Below, one piece after another: positions 54,176 through 64,000 of a stretch of 64,000 bases of DNA. Location: NCBI GenBank assembly GCA_028564925.1, contig CM053026.1, forward strand, positions 640,747,967 to 640,811,966. Reading direction: 5' to 3'. The notes beneath the pieces are model-generated. The model saw nothing but the letters and a program-made list of their open reading frames with translations, did no database searches and was not told the DNA's origin. A program made the position numbers and the translations under genes. The stretch is from Lithobates sylvaticus. Taxonomy: Eukaryota > Chordata > Amphibia > Anura > Ranidae. Numbering within the stretch: the stretch's first letter is position 1; every line of letters begins with the position of its first letter.

Positions 54176-54509
54176 CTATACACTAATGTAAAGATACTGA
54201 CACGGTCTCACTACACTACACTGATGCTATCTAAACTGTCCCTACACTAATGTATGTATGAATGACACGGTCTCACTACACTACAGTAAAACTATCTGAG
54301 CTGTCCCTACCCTAGCTGCACACTATGCAAAGCTGGATGATGGTCCTCCTCACTATCCCTAGACTGACACTAAACTAATATTCTACACTGACAATTGAAG
54401 CAAAATAGCACAGTATAGCACACTAACTAACTAATAGCACTGAACAGAGCCCTGTTCTAGCTCTCTCCACGCCAAAATCCCACTAAAAATGTCTGCCATT
54501 GAAAGAATA

Positions 54510-54545
54510 CTTTTATACTCTGGGGTGAGAATGAGCCATGATTGG
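54510..54545 (-). promoter_or_regulatory. Presumed hAT-2 promoter: TATAAAAG with CCAAT
   Basis: On the minus strand TATAAAAG lies at 54517-54510 and CCAAT at 54545-54541. Another CCAAT lies at 55039-55035, beyond the LINE tail insertion. The layout matches hAT-1. Confidence 0.5.
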
Positions 54546-54570
54546 ATAAAGTCATGATGTCCCAAAATAC

Positions 54571-54985
54571 CAACAAGCCGCTCTCTTCGGTCCTCCCAAG
54601 ACCTCCTCCTCTCTAGCTCCCTTGTCACCTCTTCCCATGCTCGCCTCCAGGATTTCACCAGAGCTTCTCCCATCCTTTGGAACTCTCTATCCCAATCTGT
54701 CTGACTGTCCCCTAATCTATCCATCTTTAGACGATCCCTGAAAACCCTTCTCTTTAAAGAAGCCTATCCTACTTCTAACTAACACTGTTTTACTTCCTCC
54801 GTCAGCTCATCCCCCCACAGCTATTACCTATTGTATCAATTGACCCTTCCTTTTTAGATTGTAAGCTCTAATGAGCAGGGCCCTCTGATTCCTCTTGTAC
54901 CAAATTGTAATGTAATTGTAATGTCTGCCTTTATTTTTGTTAAGCGCTGCACAAACAGTTGGCGCTATATAAATCCTGTATAATA
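54571..54985 (+). mobile_element. LINE 3' end (L2/CR1/Rex1 group), 5'-truncated
   Basis: The encoded string RASPILWNSLSQSV, then FRRSLKTLLFKEAY, resembles the conserved end of RT proteins in this LINE group (WNSLP...LKTHLF). After it come AGATTGTAAGCTCTAATGAG, GCGCTATATAAATCC and an ATAATAATAATGATG tail. It contains at least one in-frame stop. It is inserted in the promoter region of hAT-2. Confidence 0.65.
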
Positions 54986-55218
54986 ATAATGATGACAGTG
55001 TCCAATCATGACTCTGACAGTGCTCTGTGGCCTGATTGGCTGAAGCTTTCACTGCTTCAGTCAATCAGGGCTTGCAATGCACTGTTCAGCGCCGCAATGC
55101 ATTGAAATTGACAAACGGTCAAACGACCCGTTTGTTCGGATGTTCGCTGAACGTCCAAACAAAAGTTTCACCTGAACCTATGCTCGGGCCAAACCTTTCA
55201 CCCATGCCTACTCAGCAA

Positions 55219-55591
55219 TTCAATCCCTGTACCTTTTTCAGAATATCACTCTGTCCCTGATGTTTTTCCTGAAGAGAAGTGGCTTCTTTGTTGCCCTTCT
55301 TGACACCAGTCCATCCTCCAAAAGTCTTTGCCTCAATGCGTGTGCAGATGCACTCACATCTGCCTGCTGCCATTTCTGAGCAAGTTTTGCACTGGTGGTG
55401 CCCTGATCCTGCAGCTGAATCAACTGTAGGAGACAGTCCTGACACTTCCTGGACCTTCTTGGGTGCCCTGAAGCCTTCTGTACAATAATTGAACCTCTCT
55501 CCTTGAAGATCTTGATGATCCGATAAATGGTTGATTTAGGTGCAATCTTAGTAGCAGCAATATCCTTGCCTGTGAATCCCTTTTTGTGCAA
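55219..55591 (-). pseudogene. Tc1 transposase, N-terminal paired-type domain
   Basis: The reading contains the first helix-turn-helix (GFTGKDIAATKIAPKSTIYR, then IIKIFKERGSI), a GHPRRSRKCQD linker resembling the GRPRKT hook, and a second helix-turn-helix (TTSAKLAQKWQQADVSASAH, then ALRQRLLEDGL). It ends at the hAT-2 insertion site. Together with 50170-50632 it is one gene split by a 4.6 kb insertion. Binding of the terminal repeats would be its role. Confidence 0.85.
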
Positions 55592-55838
55592 AGCAATGAT
55601 GATTGCGCGTTTCCCTGCAGTAAACCCTGGTTAACAAAGAAAGAATAATGATTTCAAGTACCACTCTCCTTTTAAAGCTTCCAGTCTGTTATTCCTTCTA
55701 ACTAGCATTACAGAGTGATTTCCAGCCTTGTCCTCGTCAACACTGACACCTCTGTTAAGGAGAGAATCACAGACATGATGTCAGCCAGTCCTTTTGTGGC
55801 AGCTCTAAAACGTAGTGGAAATTTTTTTGGGGGATTAA

Positions 55839-57353
55839 CCACTTGCCCACTGGGCACTTAAACCCCCTTCCTAACCATACCAATTTTCAGCTTTCAGTGC
55901 TCTCACATTTTGACTGACAATTACTCAGTCAGGCAACATTGTACCCATATAAAAAAATGTTGTCCATTTTTTCACACAAACAGAGCTTTTTTTTGTTGGT
56001 ATTTGATCACCACTGGGTTTTTAATTGTTTGCGCTATAAATTTAAAAAGACCAAAAATGTTGTAAATAAATGCATTTTTCTTCATGTCTGTTTAAAATTT
56101 AAACTGCTACGTTTCTTTTGTAAAAAAAAAATAACCCAATTCAGTCTATATTATTTGGTCTTTGTGAAAATTATAGAGTCCACAAGCTATGGTGCCAATC
56201 ACTGGAAATCAATCACACCTGATGTACTGACAACAGTTCTTGAGACCCTAACAAGCCAGGAAAGTAAAAATACCACCCAAATGACCCCTTTTTGGAAAGT
56301 AGACAATCCAAGGTATTTTGTAATGATGGGCATGATGAGTGTTTTGAAGTTTCAAATTTTTCCCACAATTCTTTGCAAAATTAAGATTTTTTTTTTTTTT
56401 TTTTTTTCACAGAATTCTCACATTAACAGGTTATTTCTCTCACACATCATATGCATACCACAAATGACACCCCAAAATACATTCTGCTACGCCTCCTGAG
56501 TATGTGAGACTTTTACACAGCCTGGCCACATACAGAGGCCCAACATGGAGGGAGAACCATCAGGTATTCTAGGGACATAAATTACACATTTAATTTTTTG
56601 ACTACTTCTTACACTTTTGAAGGCCCTGGAGCACCAGGACAATGGAAATGTCCACAAAATGACCCCATTTTGGAAAGTAAACACCCCAATGTATATTCTA
56701 TGAGGCATAATGAGTCTTTTGAACATGTCATTTTTTTCCACAAGTTTTTGGAAAACATGGAAAGAAAATGAAAACCGATGAGCACAAATGAGGCATGGAT
56801 GAGCATGAATGAGCCATGGATGAGTCATGAATGAGCAATGGATGGGCATGGATGAGCCGTGGATGGGCATGGATGAGCCATGGATGGAGCATGGGTGGAG
56901 CACGGATGGAGCATTGATGAGCACAGATGGAGGATGGATGAGCCAGGGAAGGATGGAGCATGGATGAGCACAGATGGAGCATGGATGAGCCAGGGATGGA
57001 TGAGCACAAATCAGCACTGTGGGCACTCCAGAGACAGCCCGCAGCGCTGCTGCACCCGGCTCCCCCCTCTCCTCGCACACTGTACCGATTGGTGCAAGGA
57101 GAGGGGAGGAGCTGCACAGAACATGCTCTGATTTGTTGACAACTGATCGCTCCATCATTGGACAGAGCGATCACGTGGTAAAGGGCCACTGTCATTGGCC
57201 CTTTACCGTTCCGTGACGTGCCAGTTCCTGGTGGACCCGACGGTCAAGGACATTCCCGGGAGCACGATTCTAGGAGGGCATTCATGGACGCCCTCTCCGA
57301 ATAAGCCGACCTCGCTGTAGCAGTCTTTTGGCTATGGCCCGGTCGGCAAGTGG
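55839..57353. mobile_element. TTAA-target MITE (piggyBac-like), copy 5
   Basis: TTAA flanks it at 55835-55838 and 57354-57357. The ends CCACTTGCCCACTGGGC and CCCGGTCGGCAAGTGG are inverse. It sits inside the Tc1 element, whose sequence reads on smoothly from one TTAA side to the other. The interior has several A/T-rich stretches and a minisatellite. No transposase is present. Confidence 0.85.
56781..57010 (+). repeat. Minisatellite of GATGAGC / ATGGATGAGCC units
   Basis: Irregular repetition of ATGGATGAGCC, GATGGGC and GATGGAGC lies inside MITE copy 5. Open frames across it on the minus strand (Ser-Met-Ala-His-Pro-like strings) are by-products. Confidence 0.85.
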
Positions 57354-57699
57354 TTAAGTTCATTTTCATGACAAAGAGGGACTTTGCAATTAATTGCAAT
57401 TCATCTGATCACTTTTCATAACATTCTGGAGTATATGCAAATTGCCATCATAAAAACTGAGGCAGCAGACTTTGTGAAAATGTATATTTGTGTCATTTTA
57501 AAACATTTGGCCAGAGCTGTACATACAATATGCAATAATTGGATAAGCATATCAACAAGGATGCTGCAAGGATTAACATTTAAGAAGAAATACAAACAAA
57601 AGATTACATGTAGATTTATTGTTGCATGTCTGTACTTCTTAGAGAGATAAAACATAGCCCAACAAGTGTAATTGATCTGAGCTGATCAAACCATGCAGG

Positions 57700-57795
57700 T
57701 TTAGGTGATATCCACGGTAGCTACAGGTAAGCCTTATTATAGGCTTACATGTAGTAAAAAGTGGATTGTAAGGGTTTACAACCACTTTAAAAAAA
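57700..57795 (-). mobile_element. TTAAAG MITE fragment
   Basis: TAGCTACAGGTAAGCCTTA and TTATAGGCTTACATGTAG repeat the palindrome of the family, and GGTTTACAACCACTTTAA is the inverse of its terminus. Only about 95 bases of the element are kept. Confidence 0.6.
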
Positions 57796-58239
57796 AAATC
57801 ACATAGGGGGGCAGGATCTGGGGGCCCCTTGTTAAAGGGGGTGTGACGATCCAGGGTGATTAAGCTCTAGTGGTGCATCCGAGTTGAAGAAATCGTGTCA
57901 GTCCGACTGCATTTTCAACAACCAGCATTCAACCTTCCTGGCTAAAACACAGCACTCCTGCTCAGGCCTTACACCTTAGGCCTTGGTCTGTCTTCCCCGG
58001 ACCTGATGTTCAGCACCTCTGTGCTTGCAGCTTCATGCTGCACTGGCTCCCTCCTGACTCCTAAGCCAGAACTCCTGTCTGCCGGGTGGAGCTGTCTCCA
58101 AGGATGAGCACTGACCTTTATTCCTGGGATGATTATGAAGCCAGCGCACAGGTGTACAATTAGCAAGCCTACCAAAATCAGGCATAAGCTGCTCATATGC
58201 ATGGGTCGCATCTCCACAGGGGCTTCCAGATTCAAATAA
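57796..58239. other. Unassigned sequence
   Basis: No gene is seen. A 114-codon minus frame at 57969-58313 has no recognised domain. Confidence 0.45.
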
Positions 58240-58480
58240 GCTGGTGGTTGTGGGGGACCCCAAAACACCCTCCCCCTGTTGAGGGCATGTGGCCTGGTAT
58301 GGTTCCCCCTCACCCCCCCCTTTTCTTATTCTGCCAGGCTGCTTGCTCAGATAAGGGTCTGATATGGATTTTGGGGGGACCCCACTCCATTAAAAAAAAA
58401 AATGCCGTGTAGTTCCCCTTAAACTCCATAACAGACCCGAAGGTGCAAACCGAACGTGAACATGCGGTGTTCGGCCCATT
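58240..58480. repeat. Fragment of the GAGGGCATGTGGCCTGGTATGG repeat
   Basis: GAGGGCATGTGGCCTGGTAT, CAGATAAGGGTCTGATATGG and TTGGGGGGACCCC are also found, in two inverse copies, in the core of the MITE at 40309-41354. This suggests that the MITE captured or shares an older dispersed repeat. Confidence 0.6.
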
Positions 58481-58639
58481 CCTTTCAAAGTCCTGTGTTC
58501 CCTGCTGGAGTAAACAGTTAGGACTGGAGTAAACAGTTAGGACTTGTTCACATAGCAGTGAGAAGTCAAGCCTTTCCCCATCAGATTTTTGTTACATGAA
58601 GTGAGAGACAAGGACAAAGCAGAACAGCATACACGTAGC

Positions 58640-58992
58640 TCTCTTTTGGAGGGACAGTCTTTTGGGACCATGTCCCTTTGTCCCTCTTTCCTCCTTAGTT
58701 GTTCCTATTATTTTTGGCCTGATATATAGACTACCACTCTAAAAAATGTACTGTTTATCACAAGGAAATGCATTATCCTTTCTCTCAACCTCTAAATTAT
58801 TGCAGATGTTATTGTGAAAAGACAGTATAAAAGAAAAGTGGTGGCGAAATCTGTTTAACCAATTTTTTTTTGCATATTAATTCTTCAAGGTCCACATAAT
58901 TGGGGGAGTGGAAGGGGAATGGCCTTTGCCTACACACTTTGTGCTACATTGTGTCACTCTTTCCCATCTCAGAAAGTTGGGAGATATGCATA
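58640..58992. mobile_element. Decayed copy of the CTCCCAAC/GTTGGGAG MITE
   Basis: CCCTTTGTCCCTCTTTCCTCC, AAAAGAAAAGTGGTGGC and CCCATCTCAGAAAGTTGGGAG correspond to the element at 11668-12040. The left end is blurred. Confidence 0.5.
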
Positions 58993-59589
58993 TAGGTTCT
59001 CTAAAGCAAAACAATACATCTGCCGACACAAAACATGAAAATAATTGATGCCAGAATCTTGTGGCATCTCTCCCTCGTGTTTTTTTCAATCAGTTTTTTG
59101 CAGACATTGTATACAGTTTTTGCATAGAACACAATTCCTTATGTTTTCCTTCCCTGCTCTCCGTTTCTCAACCAGCCATGTGCATAGAGCCTAAAGCAAT
59201 AATTTCTGCAGAGGTGCTAGTTACAAAATGGAAATTAAAAATCGAATTTCACATTTTGCGAAGATAGAATCCCATTTAAAGAATGATGTGCTTTTCTATG
59301 ATGTTCCAGCTAGTATAAATAAATAATTAACAGTGCATTAACTGTGACCTGAAGTGTGCTAGATCTGGTCATTTAAAACTCTACTATTTCCACTCAAAAT
59401 TAACGGCGCAAAATAAGGTCACAGTTTTTTCCACTGTATAATTTACTGTGTATAGTACAGAAAACTGCAATTTCATGGTGTTGTACCATGTAATAGCTAG
59501 TAAAAATTAAAGAGAGACAGTACACCTGTTTTATATTTACTTACTGTTCTTCAATAAAGTCATAAATAAAGAGTTCACTGTGGACAACT
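58993..59589. other. Unassigned sequence
   Basis: No gene or repeat end is recognised. Confidence 0.45.
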
Positions 59590-59967
59590 TTTACACATGT
59601 AGCCAAATACCCGCAGGCTAGAGGAGCGCTCGGGTTTGCTCCACCAACCTGAAATTATAAAAGTGCAGCGCTTAGGTAAAAGGGAATTGCAAAAGTGAGT
59701 AGTGGGAAATGTGTCCCTAAAGTGCAATAGTGGATAGTATAAAGGGAATGAGTGTTCCTGTTTTGCATAGAGCCACATAGAGGATTCAAACTCTATGGGC
59801 GAAAATGCATGCCAGGTGTATTAATAATAATCACTCATATATCTTATATATATAGTGAAAAATTATGATAAGATGGCCCAACAATAAGGAGGGTCACGTT
59901 CTCATCAGGTGAAGAAAAACAAGATAAAACACAATATAATAAAATTATATGTAGCCCTGTCTCCTAA

Positions 59968-60255
59968 CACAGATTTAGAGTGTGTTCATACAGGTCCTGT
60001 AGGGGTAAACTGTGCGATTTGGTATCAAAAATAAACTATAAAGGTGTAACAACATGTGCGACTTTTCACTATCTTAAAAAACGCATAAACAATATGATCG
60101 TTGGGTGCAAACACAGATTTGAAGTGTGTTCTCACAAGCTCTATGTAGGCAAACTGTGCGATTTCGTAAGAAAATGCAAAATAAGAATGTAACAACAAAA
60201 TGTGCAACTTTTCTTATCTTAAAAAATATATGAAAAAATGTGATCATTAGATGCA
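59968..60255 (+). repeat. Two diverged copies of a 143 bp unit
   Basis: ACACAGATTTAGAGTGTGTT and ACACAGATTTGAAGTGTGTT start related stretches that share AAACTGTGCGATTT, GTAACAACA and CAACTTTTC-type blocks and end in GATCGTTGG / GATCATTAG. Identity is about 80 percent. Confidence 0.75.
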
Positions 60256-61260
60256 AACTCACTCAAGGAAAGGTTGAAGAAGTGTGGACCGTTAGGCCAT
60301 CTTAACAGGCTAACACAAATCCAATAGGCAAAAAAGAACTGAATTCTGATTTGCTGTACCCAATTGTGATATTACCCAATGAAATTAGAGGCAGTCATAA
60401 AATTCACTGTAGTGAACTAAAACATTGCTGGATGTTTGCCTAAAACGCAAGGGTTTCTTAATGTCAGACAAAATATGCTATTCAAGAAACGTATATATAC
60501 ATGAATCATGCGATTTTTTTCAAAAATGCATATAGAGATGGCAGATATATACCGCTATGTTTGAAAAAACAGATTTATCAGTTCTATAATCAACCAATCT
60601 TAGTGGCAGTAGTGGGGTCTGTTCACAAAATGAAGGTGACTCCAAAGAGTAAACTCCTCTTGGTAATGTTCAATCGGTCAGCTGTGTTCTACCAGTGGTA
60701 AAGTGCTATTTCACAGTCAGCCGTGAATGGAATTTTTGAAGATGTAATTACAAGAGGGGGTAATGGTGTAGTCCCGAGATGGTAATCAGTGGTTGTAGCC
60801 AGTTCTGACTTGAAAAGGGATCAACTTTCTCTTTAGCATAAAATGTGGAATAATCGAGATACTCTTACCAGAGTTGGTGGACTCACAGACCTCTCGGTGG
60901 TGAGTCAGACAAGCGTGTTACCGGATCCACCGGATTTCAAGAGGTAATGCTGAAGACACGTACGACCTTTGAGGGTTTTCCGTTTGCTGCAGCAGAAGGA
61001 GTCTCCAATACTCACCCCCAGCAGACTCTCCAATTCCAGAGGGGAGAGGTGAAGGGACTCGGGGAGATGTTCTCTAATATGGGTAGCTCATACAGACAGG
61101 AGAAAAAAGGGGCGAAAAAACAAGGAAAGACTCCTCGTAGTGTATTACCACAAGACAAAAAAAAAGGGGTTTTATTTGGGATTTTGAAATCACAAACAGA
61201 GAAATAAAATATTTAAAAAAAGCTTTCTTAAAAGGAGCAAAAAGGTGGCTTAGGCAAGCA

Positions 61261-61312
61261 TTTAACCCTACATGTTTCGCCTGCATAGGCTTCAACTGGG
61301 GTACATGCCTGC
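61261..61312 (-). ncRNA. Hammerhead-ribozyme-like fold, degenerate core
   Basis: On the minus strand: GGCATGTACCC, CAGTTGA, AGCCTATGCAGGC, GAAA, CATGTA, GGGTTAAATGC. ACCC pairs with GGGT and GCAT with ATGC (stem I with an internal loop), GCCT pairs with AGGC (stem II, loop ATGC), GAAA is the conserved box, and ACATGT is a self-complementary short stem III ending in a GTA cleavage triplet. The core box CUGAUGA is CAGUUGA here, two changes off, so cleavage is doubtful. Position next to a PLE gene supports the call. Confidence 0.4.
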
Positions 61313-61472
61313 CAGCCACACTTGCGCCATGTATATACGACATTTAATGACCTCATAGGTCTCACCTGTCAGTGCGCGGTTTCCCATTTCCGGTAATCCT
61401 ATTTGCGCTTCAAAGCATGCCAATGGGGGTAAGGGGATTGGAATACATAGAAAACCAAGCCTCAGATTTTTC

Positions 61473-61794
61473 GTGCTACGGTCCAATCATAGCTAAGCTA
61501 TGTCTCGTGGGACACCCCTTCCCTATGACGCGAGTCAGGAGGCCGGGCGGGCGGGGGGACGCCAGCGCAACACACGCCGGTATGTCCACAAACTATCATC
61601 CAATCAGAAATCTGTGACGCACCGCGCCATACGGTGCTACGGTCCAATCATAGCTAAGCTATGTCTCGTGGAACACCCCTTCCCTATGACGCGAGTCAGG
61701 AGGCCGGGCGGGCGGGGGGACGCCAGCGCAACACACGCCGGTATGTCCACAAACTACTATCCAATCAGAAGTCTGTGACGCACCGCGCCATAGA
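61473..61794 (+). repeat. 161 bp tandem duplication
   Basis: Bases 61473-61633 and 61634-61794 are almost identical. Each unit has two CCAAT motifs (TCCAATCATAGC and CATCCAATCAGAA or TATCCAATCAGAA) and a GGCCGGGCGGGCGGGGGGAC stretch. This looks like doubled promoter sequence. Confidence 0.9.
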
Positions 61795-62636
61795 ACGGAG
61801 CCGCGTGATCTACGTCATCACGTTCCCGAGTCCACAGCTCGTCTCACTGTTCTATACTGCTGACAGGGATGCCATGGCAACCGAACGCTTCATAGGCGAA
61901 GGGCTGCCACAGTGCAAACAAGTGGAGTGTGATAATAGTGCATTAAAGCTGAATGCCTTATAGCCAAGGCGTTTATGGAGGGCTTAATTCATGAGAATTA
62001 ACATTTAACATGGGTAACCCATATTCAAATGACGTATATTACTACGGCCTTAGAGAGTGGAGAAAGAGTATTACGAAAAAGTGATGTGATACAGAAAGAG
62101 CAAAATATAACATGGGGAAAAAAATTTGAAAAAATATTTTTTATAAAAGGTTTGTAATTAAAATTAAAATTAAAATTAGGATATAGAAACCCACGATGAA
62201 GTAGGTTTATAGGGAGAGTCCAAATTAAAGGGAAACTCCTGGACAATATAATATATAAATAGAAATTTTTTGTTGGTAATTATCCCAATGTTTTATTATT
62301 GGATGACCGGAATTGAGGATACACCTACTGACTGCATTCTAACATGGTGTATCTAACCCTCAACTATGTGGCTAACGTTTTATGCAAACATTCTTGTGCA
62401 TGGAAAGTGGGCATTCAGGACAAGTTTCCTTTGTACAAAAATAATGCTAGTAGCTTGACATGCAGCTTCAATAGATAATTGATTCCATCCTGTCATCACA
62501 TACTAAAAACATCAAAATATATACTAGAAGAACATGTGACATAAATGCAGAAATTGTAGCGGAAAAAACTTCATCTAGGTGGAGTTGGTATGATGAACCA
62601 TTGGTTAACAATATATGCTCAGTGCTGTGAAGGGCA

Positions 62637-63991
62637 TTAAGATTTATTGATGAAGGCATTCACGTCCCAGTCTATATTAAGGCCATGGGGCGTGTAACTC
62701 TTTAATTGATGGATCCAAGTTTGGACACGCCTCTAATGCTTGGTTCTCCCCTCCAGTGTGGCATAAATTTATCTATAGCCTGGAACTTGGTTCCTCTAAG
62801 GTCTTTATTATGGTAACGGAGAAAGTGTTTGGGGACACTGTGGTCTGTGCGACCTTTTTTGATACCTGCAATGTGTTCATTGCATCTAACAGAAAAGGTG
62901 CGGATCGTCCTGCCTACATATTGTTTGCCACAAGGGCAGGTAATAAGGTATACCACAAATTTAGTTTGACACGTTAATAGATGTTTAATCTTGTGTTCTT
63001 TGCCCGTGGAATTGGAAATAAAGGTCTCAGTTTTCTTTCTCCCTAAGGAGTTATGCAAGCAGACGTTACATTTGCGGCAGGGAAAAAATCCATTAGTATT
63101 AAAGAAAAAAGACGGAATCAGAGGGGGATCAGGCACACTCGGAGCAATCTGTCCTCCAAGTGATGGAGCTCCTCTATAGATTACCCCAGCTTTTTCGGGC
63201 AAAAGGGGTCCCAAGATATGGTCGTTCTTAATGACCTTCCAATGGTTAGAGATAATATTTTTAATTTGTTTATGTTGTACTGAAAAATTGGTCAGTAACG
63301 ACCACTTATGTCGGGAGTCTTGTGTTTTTTTCGGGCGGTCCTCAAAAAGTTGTTCTCTATTAAGCAATGAAACGTGTTTAATATCCTTGTCTATACCCAA
63401 TGTATCATATCCTTTATCCTCAAATCTTTTTTTGATTGTTTCTGCTTGTAGGAAAAAGTCGGATAGGTTTGTACAGTTTCGTCGGATCCTAGTGAGTTGG
63501 CTGCGAGGAATTGATTTCAGCCAGGCTGAGTGGTGGCAGCTATCAATTGGAATGTATCCGTTTCGGTCGGTCGTTTTAAAAAACATTTTGGTGATCAGTT
63601 GGCCCCCCGAAACGGATATCTCTAGATCCAAAAAGTGTATCGTAGAGGTACTGACCTCGTATGTTAATTGGATGCCTGCCTGGTTGTCATTTAGAAAGGC
63701 CATGAAATTATCCAAGGAGTTTTGATCACCTCTCCATAGGAGGAGGATGTCGTCTATGTATCTAGCCCTAAGGGCTATCTCCGGCAGTCCCTGGGCATAG
63801 ACGACATCCTCCTCCCACTTGGCCATGAAGATGTTAGCCAGGCTGGGGGCAAATTTTGCCCCCATGGCAACACCCTTTTGTTGCAGGTAGAACTCCTTGT
63901 TGAACCAGAAATAATTATGTCTGGTAGCGAACTTTAATAGGTCCATAATGAACCTTTTTTGAGTTCCTGAAATCGCTCTATCTCTAGACAA
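62637..63991 (-). pseudogene. Penelope-like reverse transcriptase with GIY-YIG endonuclease, partial
   Basis: The frame is cut at its N-terminal side by the window edge. RT motifs are clear: FYLQQKGVAMGAKFAPSLAN, then ARYIDDILLLW with both Asp residues (residues 78-82 of the visible part) and IHFLDLEISV. A Cys cluster FFPCRKCNVC (303-311) precedes the GIY-YIG core FVVYLITCPCGKQYVGRT (345-362), with the following Arg of SVRCNEH. The frame stays open to 62702, but the expected last block (QTWIHQLKSYTPHGLNID, then WDVNAFINKS) is read in another frame ending at 62637, so one frame change lies within the last 40 codons. The enzyme would nick DNA and prime reverse transcription. The gene is largely intact and fairly young. 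Confidence 0.85.
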
Positions 63992-64000
63992 GAATGAGTT

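Larger units (their letters stand above)
50633..55210 (-). mobile_element. hAT-2: decayed 4.6 kb relative of hAT-1
   Basis: It starts TAGGGATGGGCCGAAC and ends TTTCACCCATGCCTA. CTCAGCAG (50625-50632) and CTCAGCAA (55211-55218) form a 7-of-8 target duplication. The order of parts repeats that of hAT-1: left subterminal region with three or four palindromic repeats, transposase 3' to 5' (only the N-terminal exon survives), a tandem array, TATA and CCAAT boxes, right end. It lacks the catalytic core, so it is non-autonomous. It carries two insertions, a TAA-type MITE and a LINE tail. Confidence 0.85.
49860..57519 (-). mobile_element. Tc1-type transposon, expanded by nested insertions
   Basis: The left end CAGCCGAGGCCAAAAGTTTT and right end AACATTTGGCCAGAGCTG are inverse Tc1 termini. 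TA lies on both sides (49858-49859 and 57520-57521). After removal of hAT-2 (4,578 bp plus its 8 bp duplication) and the TTAA MITE (1,515 bp plus 4), about 1,555 bp remain, the usual Tc1 size. The transposase gene lies on the minus strand and is split by hAT-2. Confidence 0.9.
59590..62636 (-). other. Presumed 3' region of the Penelope-like element
   Basis: This stretch lies directly downstream of the PLE gene on the minus strand. It holds a GC-rich CCAAT-containing 161 bp tandem duplication (61473-61794), a hammerhead-like fold (61261-61312) and two diverged copies of a 143 bp unit (59968-60255). PLEs are known to carry pseudo-LTRs with hammerhead motifs on either side of the gene. The true end of the element is not visible to me, and part of the stretch may be unrelated DNA. 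Confidence 0.4.

Noticed and set aside
55939-56499. 186-codon plus-strand frame inside MITE copy 5
   Set aside because: Very A/T-rich, Phe/Lys-rich translation with no domain, contained within a non-coding MITE.
56487-57158. 223-codon minus-strand frame with PSVLIHAPSV / SSMPIHGS repeats
   Set aside because: It crosses the minisatellite and both arms of a MITE, so it is not a gene.
61372-61963. Frames with repeated SRGTPLPYDASQEAGRAGG peptide
   Set aside because: The repetition is due to the 161 bp tandem duplication, and the strand is opposite to the PLE gene.
1-64000. tRNA, rRNA or snRNA genes
   Set aside because: No A/B-box plus cloverleaf, rRNA core or snRNA motif was recognised by eye on either strand.

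Overview
The window looks like repeat-dense nuclear DNA of an amphibian, most likely a ranid-type or other neobatrachian frog. The evidence is the mix of elements: DIRS, Tc1, hAT elements with TAGGGATG ends, TTAA-target and TAA-target MITEs, Penelope-like elements and an L1/Tx1-type LINE. Attribution to frogs rests on recall of these families, not on a search. I found no convincing host protein-coding exon, rRNA, tRNA or CRISPR array. All recognisable coding sequence belongs to mobile elements.

Layout. 0.35-6.3 kb: a DIRS-type tyrosine-recombinase retrotransposon that looks whole or nearly so, sitting at the end of a small hAT MITE. 7.4-19.3 kb: a string of MITEs, many with readable target-site duplications (TTAA, TAA or 8 bp), plus a Penelope-like C-terminal remnant at 18.1-18.5 kb. 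20.6-25.1 kb: an L1/Tx1-type LINE on the minus strand with a poly-A tail, most of ORF2 and the last codons of ORF1. 26.6-29.3 kb: a MITE, a block that recurs at 39.1-41.5 kb, a Tc1 transposase fragment and a MITE fragment.

29.27-39.13 kb holds the main element, called hAT-1 here: 9,858 bp with an open 1,077-codon BED-finger hAT transposase on the minus strand. Downstream of the gene lie ten 144-147 bp repeats, each centred on a short palindrome. Upstream lies a 3.8 kb array of 60-65 bp repeats, and beyond it a TATAAAAG box with CCAAT boxes. A decayed relative, hAT-2 (50.63-55.21 kb), keeps the same order of parts with diverged repeats. The palindrome is kept by matching changes in both arms. 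hAT-2 is inserted in a Tc1 element (49.86-57.52 kb) that also holds a TTAA MITE. hAT-2 itself holds a TAA-type MITE and a LINE 3' end, so one 1.55 kb Tc1 has grown to 7.7 kb.

59.6-64.0 kb: a Penelope-like element on the minus strand with RT and GIY-YIG domains, running off the window edge. Its downstream region has a 161 bp tandem duplication and a hammerhead-ribozyme-like fold.

The most interesting points are the shared architecture of the two hAT elements, the lack of a target-site duplication around hAT-1 with two unrelated truncated flanks, the filled and empty site pair for a 1,046 bp TAA-type MITE, and the hammerhead-like motif. All calls were made by eye; similarity and fold searches were not run.
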